DNA of 64,000 nt from Pseudomonas sp. MRSN 12121 (GCF_000931465.1 NZ_CP010892.1:496001-560000); one strand, 5' to 3'; counted from the first letter of the stretch, positions 1 to 15,010 are shown. The notes: a model not told the origin generated them from the letters alone. A program made the numbers and translations.

Positions 1-2
1 AC

Positions 3-278
3 GAGCCGGACTACCTGAACAAGGTCCAGGATGTACCGCCCATCAAGAAGAACGAGGTCAACGCCAAGGTCCTGATCAACGACGGAGAGACCATCGTGAT
101 CGGTGGGGTTTTCTCCAATACGCAAAGCAAGGTTGTAGATAAAGTGCCATTTCTCGGCGATGTGCCGTATCTTGGCCGCCTTTTCCGGCGTGACGTGGTG
201 TCGGAGAAAAAATCCGAGCTGCTGGTATTTCTCACTCCGCGTATCATGAACAACCAGGCGATTGCTGTGAGTCGTTGA
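3..278 (+). CDS. pilQ: PilQ, type IV pilus secretin, C-terminal end (partial)
   Basis: This is the last 91 residues of the outer-membrane secretin through which type IV pili pass; the 5' part lies outside the window. The reading frame is open from base 3. The tail shows the conserved secretin core: a [10 protein letters not shown] segment, then a [15 protein letters not shown] segment, and an [10 protein letters not shown] stretch near the end. These are typical of the last beta-strands and gate region of PilQ. The gene ends 4 bases before the aroK GTG start, the usual Pseudomonas pilMNOPQ-aroK-aroB order. An internal GTG at 96 gives a shorter ORF but is not a start. Identity is firm from motifs and context. 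Confidence 0.95.
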   Translation, partial: EPDYLNKVQDVPPIKKNEVNAKVLINDGETIVIGGVFSNTQSKVVDKVPFLGDVPYLGRLFRRDVVSEKKSELLVFLTPRIMNNQAIAVSR

Positions 279-282
279 TTCT

Positions 283-801
283 GTGCGAAATTTGATTCTT
301 GTTGGGCCGATGGGGGCTGGAAAAAGCACCATCGGTCGCTTGCTGGCCAAAGAGCTGCGCCTGCCATTCAAAGATTCCGATAAGGAAATTGAGTTGCGCA
401 CGGGCGCCAATATCCCGTGGATCTTCGATAAGGAAGGCGAGCCAGGCTTTCGCGATCGCGAGCAGGCCATGATCGCCGAGTTGTGCGCCGCCGATGGCGT
501 GGTCCTGGCCACCGGCGGTGGTGCGGTGATGCGGGAAGCCAATCGCCTGGCGCTGCATGCCGGCGGTCGCGTGGTCTATCTGCATGCCTCGGTCGAACAG
601 CAAGTGGGGCGCACCGCCCGGGATCGCAACCGGCCGCTGTTGCGCACCGCCGATCCGGCGAAAACCCTGCGTGACCTGTTGGCGATCCGCGATCCGCTCT
701 ATCGGGAAATCGCCGATCTGGTGGTTGAAACCGATGAACGGCCACCACGCCTGGTGGTGCTGGACATACTGGACCGCCTGCAGCAACTGCCTCCCCGTTA
801 A
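283..801 (+). CDS. aroK: Shikimate kinase
   Basis: Cytosolic shikimate kinase (172 aa) phosphorylates shikimate at the 3-hydroxyl with ATP, the fifth step to chorismate. The N-terminus has a Walker A loop [10 protein letters not shown] conserved DSD follows near residue 31, a DREQ segment near 58, and the GGG of the shikimate-binding region in TGGGAVM. The length matches the family. The start is a GTG 4 bases after the pilQ stop; no in-frame ATG fits the conserved N-terminus, so a GTG start is well supported. The gene is followed by aroB after 147 bases and is probably co-transcribed with it. Confidence 0.97.
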   Translation: MRNLILVGPMGAGKSTIGRLLAKELRLPFKDSDKEIELRTGANIPWIFDKEGEPGFRDREQAMIAELCAADGVVLATGGGAVMREANRLALHAGGRVVYLHASVEQQVGRTARDRNRPLLRTADPAKTLRDLLAIRDPLYREIADLVVETDERPPRLVVLDILDRLQQLPPR

Positions 802-948
802 TGCGCGGCGCGAAATGCGCTATCCTCGGCGCCTCGCCATGATCGCTGGAGATTGTGGCGCAGAGCTATCGCGTGACGTCAATAAACCAGGCGATGCCGT
901 TGTCAATGCAAGGCAGGACACCAGCTTCCATCTTCACTGTGGGGACAC

Positions 949-2049
949 ATGCAGACACTTAAGGTCGATCTAGGCGAGCGCAGCTACCCGATTCATATTG
1001 GCGAAGGTTTGTTGGACCGGCCCGAATTGCTGGCGCCGCACATCGCCGGGCGGCAGGTGGCGATCGTTTCCAATGAAACTGTCGCGCCGCTCTACCTTGA
1101 GCGTTTGAAACGCAGCCTTGCGCAGTTCTCGGTGATCTCGGTGGTCCTGCCCGATGGCGAAGCGTTCAAGAACTGGGAAACCCTGCAGCTTATTTTCGAT
1201 GGCCTGCTGACCGCACGGCACGATCGACGCACCACGATCATTGCCCTCGGTGGCGGCGTGATCGGCGACATGGCGGGTTTTGCCGCGGCCTGCTACCAGC
1301 GCGGCGTCGATTTCATCCAGATTCCTACCACCTTGCTGTCCCAGGTCGATTCATCGGTGGGTGGCAAGACCGGTATCAACCATCCGTTGGGCAAGAACAT
1401 GGTCGGTGCCTTCTATCAGCCGAACGTGGTCCTGATCGACACCGCCTCGCTCAACAGTCTGCCGGCTCGCGAGCTGTCGGCGGGCCTGGCGGAAGTCATC
1501 AAGTACGGCCTGATCTGCGACGAGCCGTTCCTTACCTGGCTCGAAGCCAGCGTCGACCGCTTGCGGGCCCTGGACCAGCAGGCGCTGACCTATGCCATCG
1601 AGCGTTCCTGTGCGGCCAAGGCGGCCGTGGTCGGTGCCGATGAGCGCGAATCCGGCGTGCGCGCCACGCTGAACCTGGGGCATACCTTCGGCCACGCCAT
1701 CGAAACCCACATGGGCTACGGTGTGTGGCTGCATGGTGAGGCGGTTGCCGCGGGTACCGTAATGGCGCTGGAAATGTCCGCGCGCCTTGGCTGGATCACC
1801 GCCGAAGAGCGTGACCGCGGGATTCGCCTGTTCCAGCGTGCGGGCTTGCCGGTCGTGCCCCCCGAGGAGATGACCGAGGCCGATTTTCTCGAACACATGG
1901 CAATTGACAAGAAAGTGATCGACGGTCGCTTGCGTCTGGTGCTGTTGCGCCGCATGGGCGAAGCCGTAGTGACCGACGATTATCCGAAAGAGGTTTTACA
2001 GGCCACGCTGGGAGCGGATTACCGCGCCCTGGCTCAGCTTAAAGGTTAA
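949..2049 (+). CDS. aroB: 3-dehydroquinate synthase
   Basis: AroB (366 aa) converts DAHP to 3-dehydroquinate using NAD and a divalent metal, the second step of the shikimate pathway. Visible family motifs are the NAD-binding [11 protein letters not shown] segment, [16 protein letters not shown], the KYGLI segment, and the metal-binding histidines in [12 protein letters not shown] and LHGEAVA. The ATG has a GGGGAC-like ribosome site just upstream and the N-terminus [15 protein letters not shown] matches the family. The length is normal. It lies between aroK and a SPOR-domain gene, as in other Pseudomonas. Confidence 0.97.
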   Translation: MQTLKVDLGERSYPIHIGEGLLDRPELLAPHIAGRQVAIVSNETVAPLYLERLKRSLAQFSVISVVLPDGEAFKNWETLQLIFDGLLTARHDRRTTIIALGGGVIGDMAGFAAACYQRGVDFIQIPTTLLSQVDSSVGGKTGINHPLGKNMVGAFYQPNVVLIDTASLNSLPARELSAGLAEVIKYGLICDEPFLTWLEASVDRLRALDQQALTYAIERSCAAKAAVVGADERESGVRATLNLGHTFGHAIETHMGYGVWLHGEAVAAGTVMALEMSARLGWITAEERDRGIRLFQRAGLPVVPPEEMTEADFLEHMAIDKKVIDGRLRLVLLRRMGEAVVTDDYPKEVLQATLGADYRALAQLKG

Positions 2050-2059
2050 TAAGATTCCC

Positions 2060-3649
2060 ATGACTAGTTTGCATGCCGACGAGGCCTTCCTCGGCCACTA
2101 TCAGTTGAGCCATGACCCTTTCGCTCCACGGGTGCCTGGCTTCAAGTTCTTTCCTGCCCAGCGCAAGCCTGTGCTGGGCCAGTTGCACCACCTGGCGCGC
2201 TACAGCCAACTGCTGCTGGTCGTGACCGGCCCGCAGGGCAGCGGCAAGACGCTGCTGCGCCAGGCGCTGGTGGCCAGCACCAACAAACAGTCGGTGCAGA
2301 GCGTGGTGGTTTCCGCCCGCGGCGCCGGTGATGCGGCGGGCGTACTGCGCCAAGTGGCCCAGGCGCTGAACGTGGAGCAGGCCGAGATCGGCCCGATCCT
2401 GGCGCAAGTGGTGCAACTGGCACTGACCGGCCAGGAAGTCTATCTGCTGGTGGACGACGCCGAGCAGCTCGACGAATCGGCCCTCGAAGCGCTGCTGGCG
2501 CTTGCCGCCGGTGCGCCGGAAGGTCGCCCGCATGTGTTCCTGTTCGGCGAGTCGTCGCTGATTGCCGGCCTGGAGCAACTGAGCGCCGAAGAAGAGCGCT
2601 TCCATGTCATCGAGCTGCAGCCATATACCGAAGAAGAAACCCGTGAATACCTGGCGCAACGTCTTGAAGGCGCCGGGCGGGGGATCGAACTTTTTTCCGC
2701 GGATCAGATCAGTGATATTCACGAAGGCTCCGACGGCTGGCCTGGCAACATCAACCAGGTCGCCCGGGATGCAATGATCGAAGCCATGATTGCCAGCCGC
2801 TCCGCGGTCAAGCGTCCAAGTATGGGGTTCAATATGCCGAAGAAACACGTATTGGCGATATCCGCAGTGGTTGTCGTGGCCGTTGCCGCTGCCTGGCTGA
2901 TGCCGGGTCGCAGCAAGGCACCCACCACCGGTGCGCCTGCGAACGAACAAGCTCAACTGCCGCTGGGGCAGACGCCGCAACCGAACGCCAATGGCAGCCC
3001 GGCAGTCGAGTTCGCCGGTTCCTCCCAGCCAATGCCGTTGCCGTTGGTCGGTCAATCGCAGCCGGTCATGCGCGGGCCGCTGGCCGAGGCTGCCGGCGGT
3101 ATCACCGAGGGCGACGATGGCGTTCCGGTGGAAGGTTCCAGCGCCACGCCACCGACCGTGACCACCATCGCGCCGCCAGCGGGCGTGCCGGCCGGTCCTG
3201 CGCCTACGCCTGAAGCCCGTCCGACCCCAGCGCCGACCCAGGTCGCCGCCGCCAAGCCGGCTCCGGTGGCCAAGCCTGCGCCGGCACCGGTCAGCAAGCC
3301 GGCCGCACCGGCCGCCAAACCGGCCGAGAAGCCGGTAACCGTGGCCAAGGCCGCCACCGGCGGTGGTAGCTGGTACGCTGGCCAGGCGCCGGGCAACTAC
3401 GTGGTGCAGATCCTTGGCACCAGTTCTGAGGCCACCGCGCAGAACTTCGTCAAGGAGCAGGGCGCTCAATACCGTTATTTCAAGAAAGTCCTCAACGGCA
3501 AACCGCTGTATGTGATCACTTACGGCAGCTTCAGCAGCCGTGATGCAGCCGTTACCGCTATCAAGGCCTTGCCAGCGAAGGTTCAGGCTGGTAAACCTTG
3601 GCCTCGCACTGTCGCCAGCGTCCAACAGGAACTGGCAGCAACTCGCTGA
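2060..3649 (+). CDS. AAA ATPase with C-terminal SPOR domain (DamX-like)
   Basis: This 529-aa protein starts with an ExeA-like AAA domain. Walker A is GPQGSGKT at residues 57-64, and Walker B is VYLLVDD near 127-133. One transmembrane segment lies near residues 263-281, followed by a long Ala/Pro/Lys linker (about 290-430). The C-terminal SPOR domain (about 437-515) binds denuded septal peptidoglycan. This is the inner-membrane, division-site architecture of DamX; the P. aeruginosa counterpart sits in the same place (PA5037). The start is 10 bases after aroB and reads as an operon partner. Architecture is directly seen. A role at the septum is inferred from the SPOR domain; the ATPase role is unknown. 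Confidence 0.88.
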   Translation: MTSLHADEAFLGHYQLSHDPFAPRVPGFKFFPAQRKPVLGQLHHLARYSQLLLVVTGPQGSGKTLLRQALVASTNKQSVQSVVVSARGAGDAAGVLRQVAQALNVEQAEIGPILAQVVQLALTGQEVYLLVDDAEQLDESALEALLALAAGAPEGRPHVFLFGESSLIAGLEQLSAEEERFHVIELQPYTEEETREYLAQRLEGAGRGIELFSADQISDIHEGSDGWPGNINQVARDAMIEAMIASRSAVKRPSMGFNMPKKHVLAISAVVVVAVAAAWLMPGRSKAPTTGAPANEQAQLPLGQTPQPNANGSPAVEFAGSSQPMPLPLVGQSQPVMRGPLAEAAGGITEGDDGVPVEGSSATPPTVTTIAPPAGVPAGPAPTPEARPTPAPTQVAAAKPAPVAKPAPAPVSKPAAPAAKPAEKPVTVAKAATGGGSWYAGQAPGNYVVQILGTSSEATAQNFVKEQGAQYRYFKKVLNGKPLYVITYGSFSSRDAAVTAIKALPAKVQAGKPWPRTVASVQQELAATR

Positions 3650-3655
3650 AGATTC

Positions 3656-3676
3656 GGCGGCCTTACCCAGGCCGCC
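3656..3676 (+). terminator. GC-rich hairpin after the SPOR gene
   Basis: Perfect 8-bp arms GGCGGCCT / AGGCCGCC with a 5-base loop lie 6 bases after the stop codon. No T-run follows, so it may be an RNA-stabilising 3' hairpin rather than an efficient intrinsic terminator. Confidence 0.4.
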
Positions 3677-3860
3677 TCTCCCGGCACCTCAAAAAATCCG
3701 CATGCGCATGCTGCCTTCAAGGCCGCGTGCCTTGTGGTGTCTGCGTCACAGTGGCTTTTGAGTCGTTGCGGTCCGAACTAAAAAAGTTTTGACTAGCACG
3801 GAATATCGCTTTAAACCTTTCATAAATGCGACACGGATTTGCGACATTTCGTCGTCAAAT

Positions 3861-3889
3861 TTGTGGGCGTCTGTGTCGGTGTGTACAAT
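3861..3889 (+). promoter_or_regulatory. Candidate sigma-70 promoter for gltBD
   Basis: TTGTGG (3861-3866), a 17-base spacer, then TACAAT (3884-3889), which matches the -10 consensus at five of six bases. It lies about 110 bases before the gltB ATG. The rest of the 349-base gap (3650-3998) is AT-richer than the genes and also has a TTGACT at 3789-3794 with a poor -10. No riboswitch was recognised. Spacing and -10 are seen; activity is inference. Confidence 0.4.
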
Positions 3890-3998
3890 GACCTCCCTTT
3901 TGCCCCCGCAAAGCTGGCGTACGTTCAGCGCGGAAGGCAAGTGGTTGAATTGAAAAGAAAATTGTCTCGATATGAGGCAGCCTGGTGAGAAAGTGTCT

Positions 3999-9896
<5,898 letters not shown>

Positions 9897-9910
9897 TTCT
9901 TTCCGCCTGT

Positions 9911-10000
9911 GTAGGAGCGAAGCTTGCTCGCGATAGCGTGGTGTCAGCCAGCATCGATGTTGGCTGACACACCTTGATCGCGAGCGAGCTTCGCTCCTAC
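9911..10000. repeat. REPIN: inverted pair of Pseudomonas REP sequences
   Basis: The outer arms read GTAGGAGCGAAGCTTGCTCG (9911-9930) and its near-reverse complement ending at 10000. Between them is a second perfect 10-bp inverted repeat, GTGTCAGCCA (9941-9950) / TGGCTGACAC (9961-9970). This is the well-known extragenic palindrome family of P. fluorescens-group genomes, which is mobilised by RAYT transposases encoded elsewhere. Confidence 0.9.
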
Positions 10001-10059
10001 AGGTCCGCTGTAGCCCTTGCAATACGTGGGTTGTGGCGCGACAAATCGCCCCTATAGAT

Positions 10060-10087
10060 AAAAGGCACGGCTCTCGCCGTGCCTTTT
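10060..10087 (+). terminator. Intrinsic terminator between gltD and hemE
   Basis: Perfect 12-bp arms AAAAGGCACGGC / GCCGTGCCTTTT around a TCTC loop, with A-run and T-run ends, so it can work on both strands. It would end gltBD transcription before hemE. Confidence 0.85.
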
Positions 10088-10134
10088 GCGTCGCGCTCTG
10101 AGAAAATGCCCCCACTTTTTTTCCGGATGCCGAC

Positions 10135-11202
10135 ATGACTGCCCTGAAGAACGACCGTTTCCTTCGTGCCCTGCTCAAGCAACCCGTAGACGTCACCCCG
10201 GTGTGGATGATGCGTCAGGCTGGGCGCTACCTGCCTGAATACCGCGCCAGCCGCGCCAACGCCGGTGATTTCATGAGCCTGTGCATGAACCCGGAGTTCG
10301 CCTGCGAAGTCACCCTGCAACCGCTGGACCGTTATCCACAGCTGGACGCGGCCATCCTCTTCTCCGACATCCTGACCATCCCCGACGCCATGGGCCAGGG
10401 CCTGTACTTCGAGACCGGCGAAGGCCCGCGTTTCAAGAAGGTCGTCAGCACCCTGGCCGACATCGAGGCCCTGCCGATTCCCGATCCGCACAAGGACCTG
10501 GGCTACGTGATGGATGCGGTCAGCACCATCCGCCGTGAACTCAACGGCCGCGTGCCGCTGATCGGCTTCTCCGGCAGCCCCTGGACCCTGGCCACCTACA
10601 TGGTCGAAGGCGGCTCGTCGAAAGACTTCCGCAAGACCAAGGCGATGCTCTACGACAACCCGCAGGCCATGCACCTGCTGCTGGACAAGCTGGCGCAGTC
10701 GGTCATCAGCTACCTCAACGGCCAGATCCAGGCCGGCGCGCAAGCGGTACAGATCTTCGACACCTGGGGCGGCAACCTGTCGGCGGCGGCCTACCAGGAG
10801 TTCTCCCTGGCCTACATGCGCAAGATCGTCAGCGGCCTGATCCGCGAACATGAAGGGCGCAAGGTGCCGGTGATCCTGTTCACCAAGAACGGCGGCCTGT
10901 GGCTGGAAAGCATCGCCGACGCCGGGGCCGACGCCCTGGGCCTGGACTGGACCTGCGACCTCGGCGAAGCGCGCCAGCGGGTCGGTGGCAAGGTGGCCCT
11001 GCAAGGCAACATGGACCCGACCGTGCTCTACGCCAAGCCGGAAGCGATCCGCGCCGAAGTCGGGCGCATCCTCGCCAGCTACGGCAAGGGTAGCGGCCAT
11101 GTGTTCAACCTCGGCCACGGCATCACCCCCGAAGTCGACCCGGAACACGCCGGCGCCTTCCTGCGCGCGGTGCACGAACTGTCGGCGCAGTATCACCAGT
11201 GA
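10135..11202 (+). CDS. hemE: Uroporphyrinogen decarboxylase
   Basis: HemE (355 aa) decarboxylates the four acetate side chains of uroporphyrinogen III to give coproporphyrinogen III in haem synthesis. The N-terminal signature [11 protein letters not shown] is present. The segment [12 protein letters not shown] contains the catalytic Asp region, and the HGI of the C-terminal [13 protein letters not shown] signature is intact. Length and start (ATG, N-terminus [17 protein letters not shown]) match the family. The gene stands alone between two intrinsic terminators. Confidence 0.97.
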   Translation: MTALKNDRFLRALLKQPVDVTPVWMMRQAGRYLPEYRASRANAGDFMSLCMNPEFACEVTLQPLDRYPQLDAAILFSDILTIPDAMGQGLYFETGEGPRFKKVVSTLADIEALPIPDPHKDLGYVMDAVSTIRRELNGRVPLIGFSGSPWTLATYMVEGGSSKDFRKTKAMLYDNPQAMHLLLDKLAQSVISYLNGQIQAGAQAVQIFDTWGGNLSAAAYQEFSLAYMRKIVSGLIREHEGRKVPVILFTKNGGLWLESIADAGADALGLDWTCDLGEARQRVGGKVALQGNMDPTVLYAKPEAIRAEVGRILASYGKGSGHVFNLGHGITPEVDPEHAGAFLRAVHELSAQYHQ

Positions 11203-11219
11203 TCGCGCAGCGATAACCG

Positions 11220-11247
11220 GGCCCGGCTTTTTGCCGGGCCTTTTTTT
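11220..11247 (+). terminator. Intrinsic terminator of hemE
   Basis: GGCCCGGC (11220-11227), a TTTTT loop, GCCGGGCC (11233-11240), then seven T. Confidence 0.9.
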
Positions 11248-11363
11248 GCCTATGAAAAGCTGTCTATGAAAAGCAGCCTGCGAAAAGCTGTCCGGCAGAT
11301 TAAGTTTGAATTCAGCCTGCCTGGGTACTCTGGCGCCCTCGAAACCCACATTGGATCACTGCC

Positions 11364-11711
11364 ATGAAAGCCCGTTACTTCGTTCTGTTGCTCGCTCCGC
11401 TGTTCAGCACCGCCGCTCTGGCGGTCGGTTACACCGGCCCCGGCGCCCAGGCCGTCACCACTGTCTCGGCGGCCAACGATGCCGCGGACGACACCCCGGT
11501 GGTGCTGGTGGGCCATGTGACCAAGAAGCTGAACAACGACGACAAGTACGAATTCAAGGATGCCAGCGGCACCATCACCGTCGAGATCGATGACGAGGAC
11601 CTGCCGCCGGTGGCGTTCAACGAGAAGACCCAGGTCCGGCTGACCGGTGAGGTGGAGCGGGGGCTGATGAAGCGTGAGGTCGACGTCGATCTGGTGGAGA
11701 TCGTCAAGTAA
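11364..11711 (+). CDS. Periplasmic BOF-family (YgiW/YdeI-type) stress protein
   Basis: This 115-aa protein has a signal peptide (MKARYFVLLLAPLFSTAALA) and one small OB-fold domain of the bacterial OB-fold (BOF, formerly DUF388) family. The central VVLVGHVTKKLNNDDKYEF and GTITVEIDDE segments are typical. In enterobacteria relatives (YgiW, YdeI) are linked to survival under peroxide and antimicrobial-peptide stress; the ligand is not settled. It stands alone between the hemE terminator and a convergent MFS gene. The family call is firm; a stress role here is inference. Confidence 0.85.
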   Translation: MKARYFVLLLAPLFSTAALAVGYTGPGAQAVTTVSAANDAADDTPVVLVGHVTKKLNNDDKYEFKDASGTITVEIDDEDLPPVAFNEKTQVRLTGEVERGLMKREVDVDLVEIVK

Positions 11712-11736
11712 GCCCATCGACCCCCGAGCCATCGTC

Positions 11737-11788
11737 CAGGCCGGCGATCGGCCCCCGCCTTGGAGTGCGGGGGCAGGTCGCCGGCCTG
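11737..11788. terminator. Large two-part hairpin between convergent genes
   Basis: Outer arms CAGGCCGGCGA (11737-11747) / TCGCCGGCCTG (11778-11788) enclose inner arms GCCCCCGC (11751-11758) / GCGGGGGC (11767-11774). It fills the space between the convergent BOF gene and MFS gene and probably ends both transcripts, although no T-run is present. Confidence 0.6.
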
Positions 11789-11800
11789 TTCGCATGACGA

Positions 11801-13069
11801 CTATGGAGTGCCCAGCGGCGCCAGCCTGGCCAGCTTCAACGCCACCAGCAGCGCCACCACCAGCAGCGCGCCGATGAACAGGCCGATGCCATTCCACCCG
11901 GCCATGTGCCAGAACACCCCGCCCGCCGTGCCGGCGATACTCGAGCCGGCGTAGTAGCTGAACAGGTACAGCGACGAGGCCTGGCCCTTGGCCTTGGTGG
12001 CGCGGCGCCCGATCCAGCTGCTGGCCACCGAATGGGCGGCGAAGAAGCCGAAGGTGAAGACCAGCATGCCGACGATCACCACCAACAACGGTGTGAAGAG
12101 GGTCAGGGCGAGGCCGGCGAGCATCAGCACGATGGTGGCCCAGAGCATCTTGCGCCGCCCGAGCCGGTCGGCCAGGGCGCCGATCTTCGCCGAGCTGTAG
12201 ATCCCCGACAGGTACACCACCGACAGCAGGCCGACGAACGCCTGGTCCATGTGATACGGCGCGGCCAGCAGGCGATAGCCGATGTAGTTGAACAGCGTCA
12301 CGAACGCGCCCATCAGCACGAAGGCCTCGACGAACAGCAGCGGCAGGCCGGCATCGCGAAAGTGCATGAGGAAGCCGTCCAGCAGGCTGCGCGGGTGCAG
12401 CGAGCGGGCGCGGAAGTTGCGCGACTCCGGAAGGATTTTCCAGAACACCGCCGCGGCGATCAGCGCCAGCCCACCTATCACCAGCATTGCCGTGTGCCAG
12501 CTGACGAAATCGATCAGCACGCCGGTGATCAGGCGTCCGCTCATGCCGCCAATGGCGTTGCCGCCGATGTACAGGCCCATGGCCAGGCCGATGTGCCGAG
12601 GGTGAATCTCTTCGCTCAGGTAGGTCATCGCCACCGCTGCCAGGCCGCTCAGGGACAGCCCCACCAGCGCGCGCATCAACAGTACGCCGTGCCAGGTCGG
12701 CATCAGGGCGCTGGCGATGGTGCACAGCGCGGCGGCGAACAGCGCGGTGACCATCACCGGCTTGCGGCCGATACGGTCGGAAACCGGCCCGGTGACCAGC
12801 ATGCCGATGGCCAGCAGGCCGGTGGCCACGGACAGGATCAGGCTGCTCTGGGCCGCATTGATGGAAAACTCCCGGGACAACAGCGGCATCATCGGTTGCA
12901 CGCAGTAGAGCAGGGCGAAGGTGGCGAAACCGCTGGAGAACAGCGCCAGCACCGTGCGCATGAACAGCGGCGTGCCTTTCTCGATGTAGATCTCGCGCAG
13001 TGGCGCGATCGCCTCGTCGCGGGCAGTAGGGGGAAGTTCGTGGGCGAGTGGAGCGACAGCGGTTTTCAC
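11801..13069 (-). CDS. MFS transporter (YnfM-like, 12 TM)
   Basis: This 422-aa inner-membrane protein has a hydrophilic N-terminus of about 35 residues and then 12 hydrophobic segments. The MFS loop 2-3 signature is clear (GPVSDRIGRKPVM), with a related ADRLGRRKML in the second half. The GLSLSGLAAVAMTYLSEEI stretch is typical of the YnfM / arabinose-efflux-like group of drug-type exporters. It is divergent from a LysR gene across 120 bases, so that regulator likely controls it. The substrate is unknown. Confidence 0.88.
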   Translation of the reverse strand: MKTAVAPLAHELPPTARDEAIAPLREIYIEKGTPLFMRTVLALFSSGFATFALLYCVQPMMPLLSREFSINAAQSSLILSVATGLLAIGMLVTGPVSDRIGRKPVMVTALFAAALCTIASALMPTWHGVLLMRALVGLSLSGLAAVAMTYLSEEIHPRHIGLAMGLYIGGNAIGGMSGRLITGVLIDFVSWHTAMLVIGGLALIAAAVFWKILPESRNFRARSLHPRSLLDGFLMHFRDAGLPLLFVEAFVLMGAFVTLFNYIGYRLLAAPYHMDQAFVGLLSVVYLSGIYSSAKIGALADRLGRRKMLWATIVLMLAGLALTLFTPLLVVIVGMLVFTFGFFAAHSVASSWIGRRATKAKGQASSLYLFSYYAGSSIAGTAGGVFWHMAGWNGIGLFIGALLVVALLVALKLARLAPLGTP

Positions 13070-13189
13070 GGGGGGCCTCGGGGGGAGCGCAGCCGGTCAG
13101 GCAATGAAAAAAGCATATAGCTGGCTAATGTTTCTTTCCAATATATTGTTCGACCTGATTAAGAGCTTTTACGACCTAATGAGGCGTTC

Positions 13190-14083
13190 ATGGAATTGCG
13201 TCACTTGCGGTATTTCATTGCCGTGGCCGAAGAGCTGCATTTCGGCCGCGCCGCCCAGGCCCTGGGCATTTCCCAGCCACCCTTGAGCCAGCAGATCCAG
13301 GTGCTGGAACAGGAGGTGGGCGCGCGCCTGTTCGAGCGTACCAATCGTCGGGTCGAGCTCAGCGAAGCGGGGCGGCTGTTCCTGGATGAGGCGCGGCAGG
13401 TGCTGGCCCAGGTCGACAAGGCCGCGGATGTCGCCCGTCGGGCGCAACGGGGGGAGCTGGGCGAATTGAAGATCGGCTTCACCTCGTCGGCGCCGTTCAA
13501 CTCGAGCATTCCTCAGGCGATCTTCGCCTTTCGCCAGCGTTTTCCCGAGGTGCGCCTGAAGCTGCGGGAGATGAGCAGTACCCAGGTGGCCGAGGCGCTG
13601 CTGGACGAGTCGATCCAGGTCGGGATCATGCGGCCGTTGCCGCTGCCGGATTCGCTGAGCGTGGTGGAATTGCTGCGCGAGCCGCTGGTGGCGGTGCTCG
13701 GCTCCAAGCACCCGCTGGTGGCGGGCAGCGAAGCCGGGTTGCAGCTGGCGACTCTGGCCCACGAACCGTTCGTGTTTTTCCCGCGCAGCTACGGCAGCGG
13801 GCTGTATGCACAGCTGCTGACCCTGGCCCGCGATGTCGGTTTCACCCCGCATTTCGCCCAGGAGGCGGGCGAGGCCATGACCATCATCGGCCTGGTGGCG
13901 GCGGGGCTCGGCATTTCGGTGTTGCCGGCGTCTTACCAGCGCATGCGCATCGACGGCGTGGTCTATCGGCCGTTGCTCGATCCCGAGGCCGTCTCGGCGG
14001 TCTGGCTGGCGCAACGCACCGACCAGCGCTCGCCGATGGCCAGGGCCTTCGTCGAGCTGCTGACCCGCAAGGCGGAGTTGTGA
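13190..14083 (+). CDS. LysR-family transcriptional regulator
   Basis: A 297-aa LysR regulator. The N-terminal helix-turn-helix (about residues 1-60) reads ELRHLRYFIAVAEELHFGRA and then the ISQPPLSQQIQ recognition helix. A periplasmic-binding-protein-like effector domain fills the rest. The sequence is closest in style to the AlsR/BenM/YnfL group. It is divergent from the MFS gene, the classical arrangement for control of the neighbour and of itself. It also borders the end of the aryl polyene operon but is separated from it by a terminator and points the other way, so a link to that operon is not indicated. Confidence 0.9.
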   Translation: MELRHLRYFIAVAEELHFGRAAQALGISQPPLSQQIQVLEQEVGARLFERTNRRVELSEAGRLFLDEARQVLAQVDKAADVARRAQRGELGELKIGFTSSAPFNSSIPQAIFAFRQRFPEVRLKLREMSSTQVAEALLDESIQVGIMRPLPLPDSLSVVELLREPLVAVLGSKHPLVAGSEAGLQLATLAHEPFVFFPRSYGSGLYAQLLTLARDVGFTPHFAQEAGEAMTIIGLVAAGLGISVLPASYQRMRIDGVVYRPLLDPEAVSAVWLAQRTDQRSPMARAFVELLTRKAEL

Positions 14084-14348
14084 CGGCTCAGCCGAACTTC
14101 TTGCAGGTGATAACTGTGCTGGGTTGGCCTGATCCTGCGAGTGTAGCTGGTGCAGATGGACGCAAGGCTTTGGGAATCTGAAGGGGGCGTTTTTCGAGAC
14201 TGGGCAATGGGCCACGGTTGCCTGGGGGCAGGCTTCGAGCGAGACTGCCGCGTACCCGAAAGGGACTTGCGAGACTCTGAGGATCCTGGGCAACCAGCCA
14301 TCGCAGAGCCAGACAGGCATAGCGCAATGACAAGCCAGCCTGTTTGTG
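14084..14348. other. Intergenic region, possible dispersed element
   Basis: These 265 bases between the convergent LysR gene and the aryl polyene operon hold no convincing gene. Long minus-strand frames cross it but have no start or ribosome site and look like chance. A weak inverted repeat GGTTGCC (near 14216) / GGCAACC (near 14289) is present. The tract resembles intergenic repeats of Pseudomonas, but only one copy is in the window, so this is unproven. Confidence 0.25.
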
Positions 14349-14372
14349 AAAGGGCGCCGAAAGGCGCCCTTT
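14349..14372 (-). terminator. Terminator of the aryl polyene operon
   Basis: Perfect arms AAAGGGCGCC / GGCGCCCTTT around GAAA, about 27 bases after the stop of the last operon gene. It is symmetrical and can also stop the convergent LysR transcript. Confidence 0.85.
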
Positions 14373-14399
14373 GTCGTTTCCGCCGGATGGAAAAGGCGC

Positions 14400-14846
14400 T
14401 TATTGCACCTTCGCCAGATCGCCGCGCAGCGCGACGCCGGCGATGATCGCGCCGGCGTGGCATTCGTAGGTTTTCGGGTCCTTGCGTTCGTTGCTCTTGT
14501 AGAAGCTGGCGATGTCGGTCACCGCGTTGGCGCCGACTTTTTTGGCGGCCTGGTGCAGGGTGATCAGAGCCGATTGCAGGACCCATTCGCAGGCGGCTTC
14601 GTCGCTCTTGTTGAAGGCGTTGGTCTTCTTGTTGGTGACCGCACCCGGGCTGAGCACGGTGACCGTGCCGGCTGGCTTGTTGCCCGCCAGGTAGAACTTC
14701 ACGCTGCCGTCGATCTTGCCGCTGGCGATGGCTTCGGCGACCACCTTGTCGAACGGCAGGTAGAGGGCGGTATCGCGGGCCTGGCTGAGACCGGGCAGGG
14801 TGCAGAACAACAGGGTGGCGGCGGTGGCCAGGATCTTCAAGCGCAT
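14400..14846 (-). CDS. Exported protein of aryl polyene clusters (often mislabelled excinuclease)
   Basis: This 148-aa protein has a signal peptide (MRLKILATAATLLFCTLPGLSQA) and a small mature domain with the segments FDKVVAEAIASGKIDGSVKFYL and GANAVTDIASFYKS. Similar proteins are commonly annotated as excinuclease ATPase subunit, but nothing here resembles UvrA: there is no Walker motif, no zinc finger and it is exported. It is the last gene of the operon. The ATG at 14846 has an AAGGAGAC ribosome site; an upstream in-frame start at 14891 would hide the signal peptide. Its function is unknown; a periplasmic role is inferred. Confidence 0.75.
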   Translation of the reverse strand: MRLKILATAATLLFCTLPGLSQARDTALYLPFDKVVAEAIASGKIDGSVKFYLAGNKPAGTVTVLSPGAVTNKKTNAFNKSDEAACEWVLQSALITLHQAAKKVGANAVTDIASFYKSNERKDPKTYECHAGAIIAGVALRGDLAKVQ

Positions 14847-14887
14847 GGTCGTCTCCTTGACGTGAAAAAGGGGGGGTAGGCGGGCAC

Positions 14888-15010
14888 TCACTCAGGTGCG
14901 GCCAGCGCCTGGGCCGAGTCGGACAGCGGTTGCGCGGTGCGCTCGTTCTGCTGGTCCTTGAGCTTGCGCAGCACGCAAGCCATTGCATTTTTTTCCGGGG
15001 ATAACGTCAT
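14888..15010 (-). CDS. Hypothetical 40-aa ORF coupled to the last ketosynthase gene
   Basis: A 40-codon frame starts with an ATG whose last two bases... overlap the upstream ketosynthase stop as ATGA, the same 4-nt coupling used across this operon, and ends 41 bases before the next gene. The product (MTLSPEKNAMACVLRKLKDQ then a polar tail ending AALAAPE-like) has no signal peptide, transmembrane segment or known motif. The coupling is the only positive evidence; it could be a chance frame in a spacer. Confidence 0.35.
   Translation of the reverse strand: MTLSPEKNAMACVLRKLKDQQNERTAQPLSDSAQALAAPE

Noticed and set aside
3972..3998. Upstream ATG for gltB
   Set aside because: It has no ribosome site and adds nine residues before the conserved N-terminus; the ATG at 3999 has a good site.
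13169..14988. Long minus-strand frames crossing the LysR gene and the gap to 14400
   Set aside because: They run antisense to LysR, cross a terminator and have Arg/Ser-rich products without a start signal.
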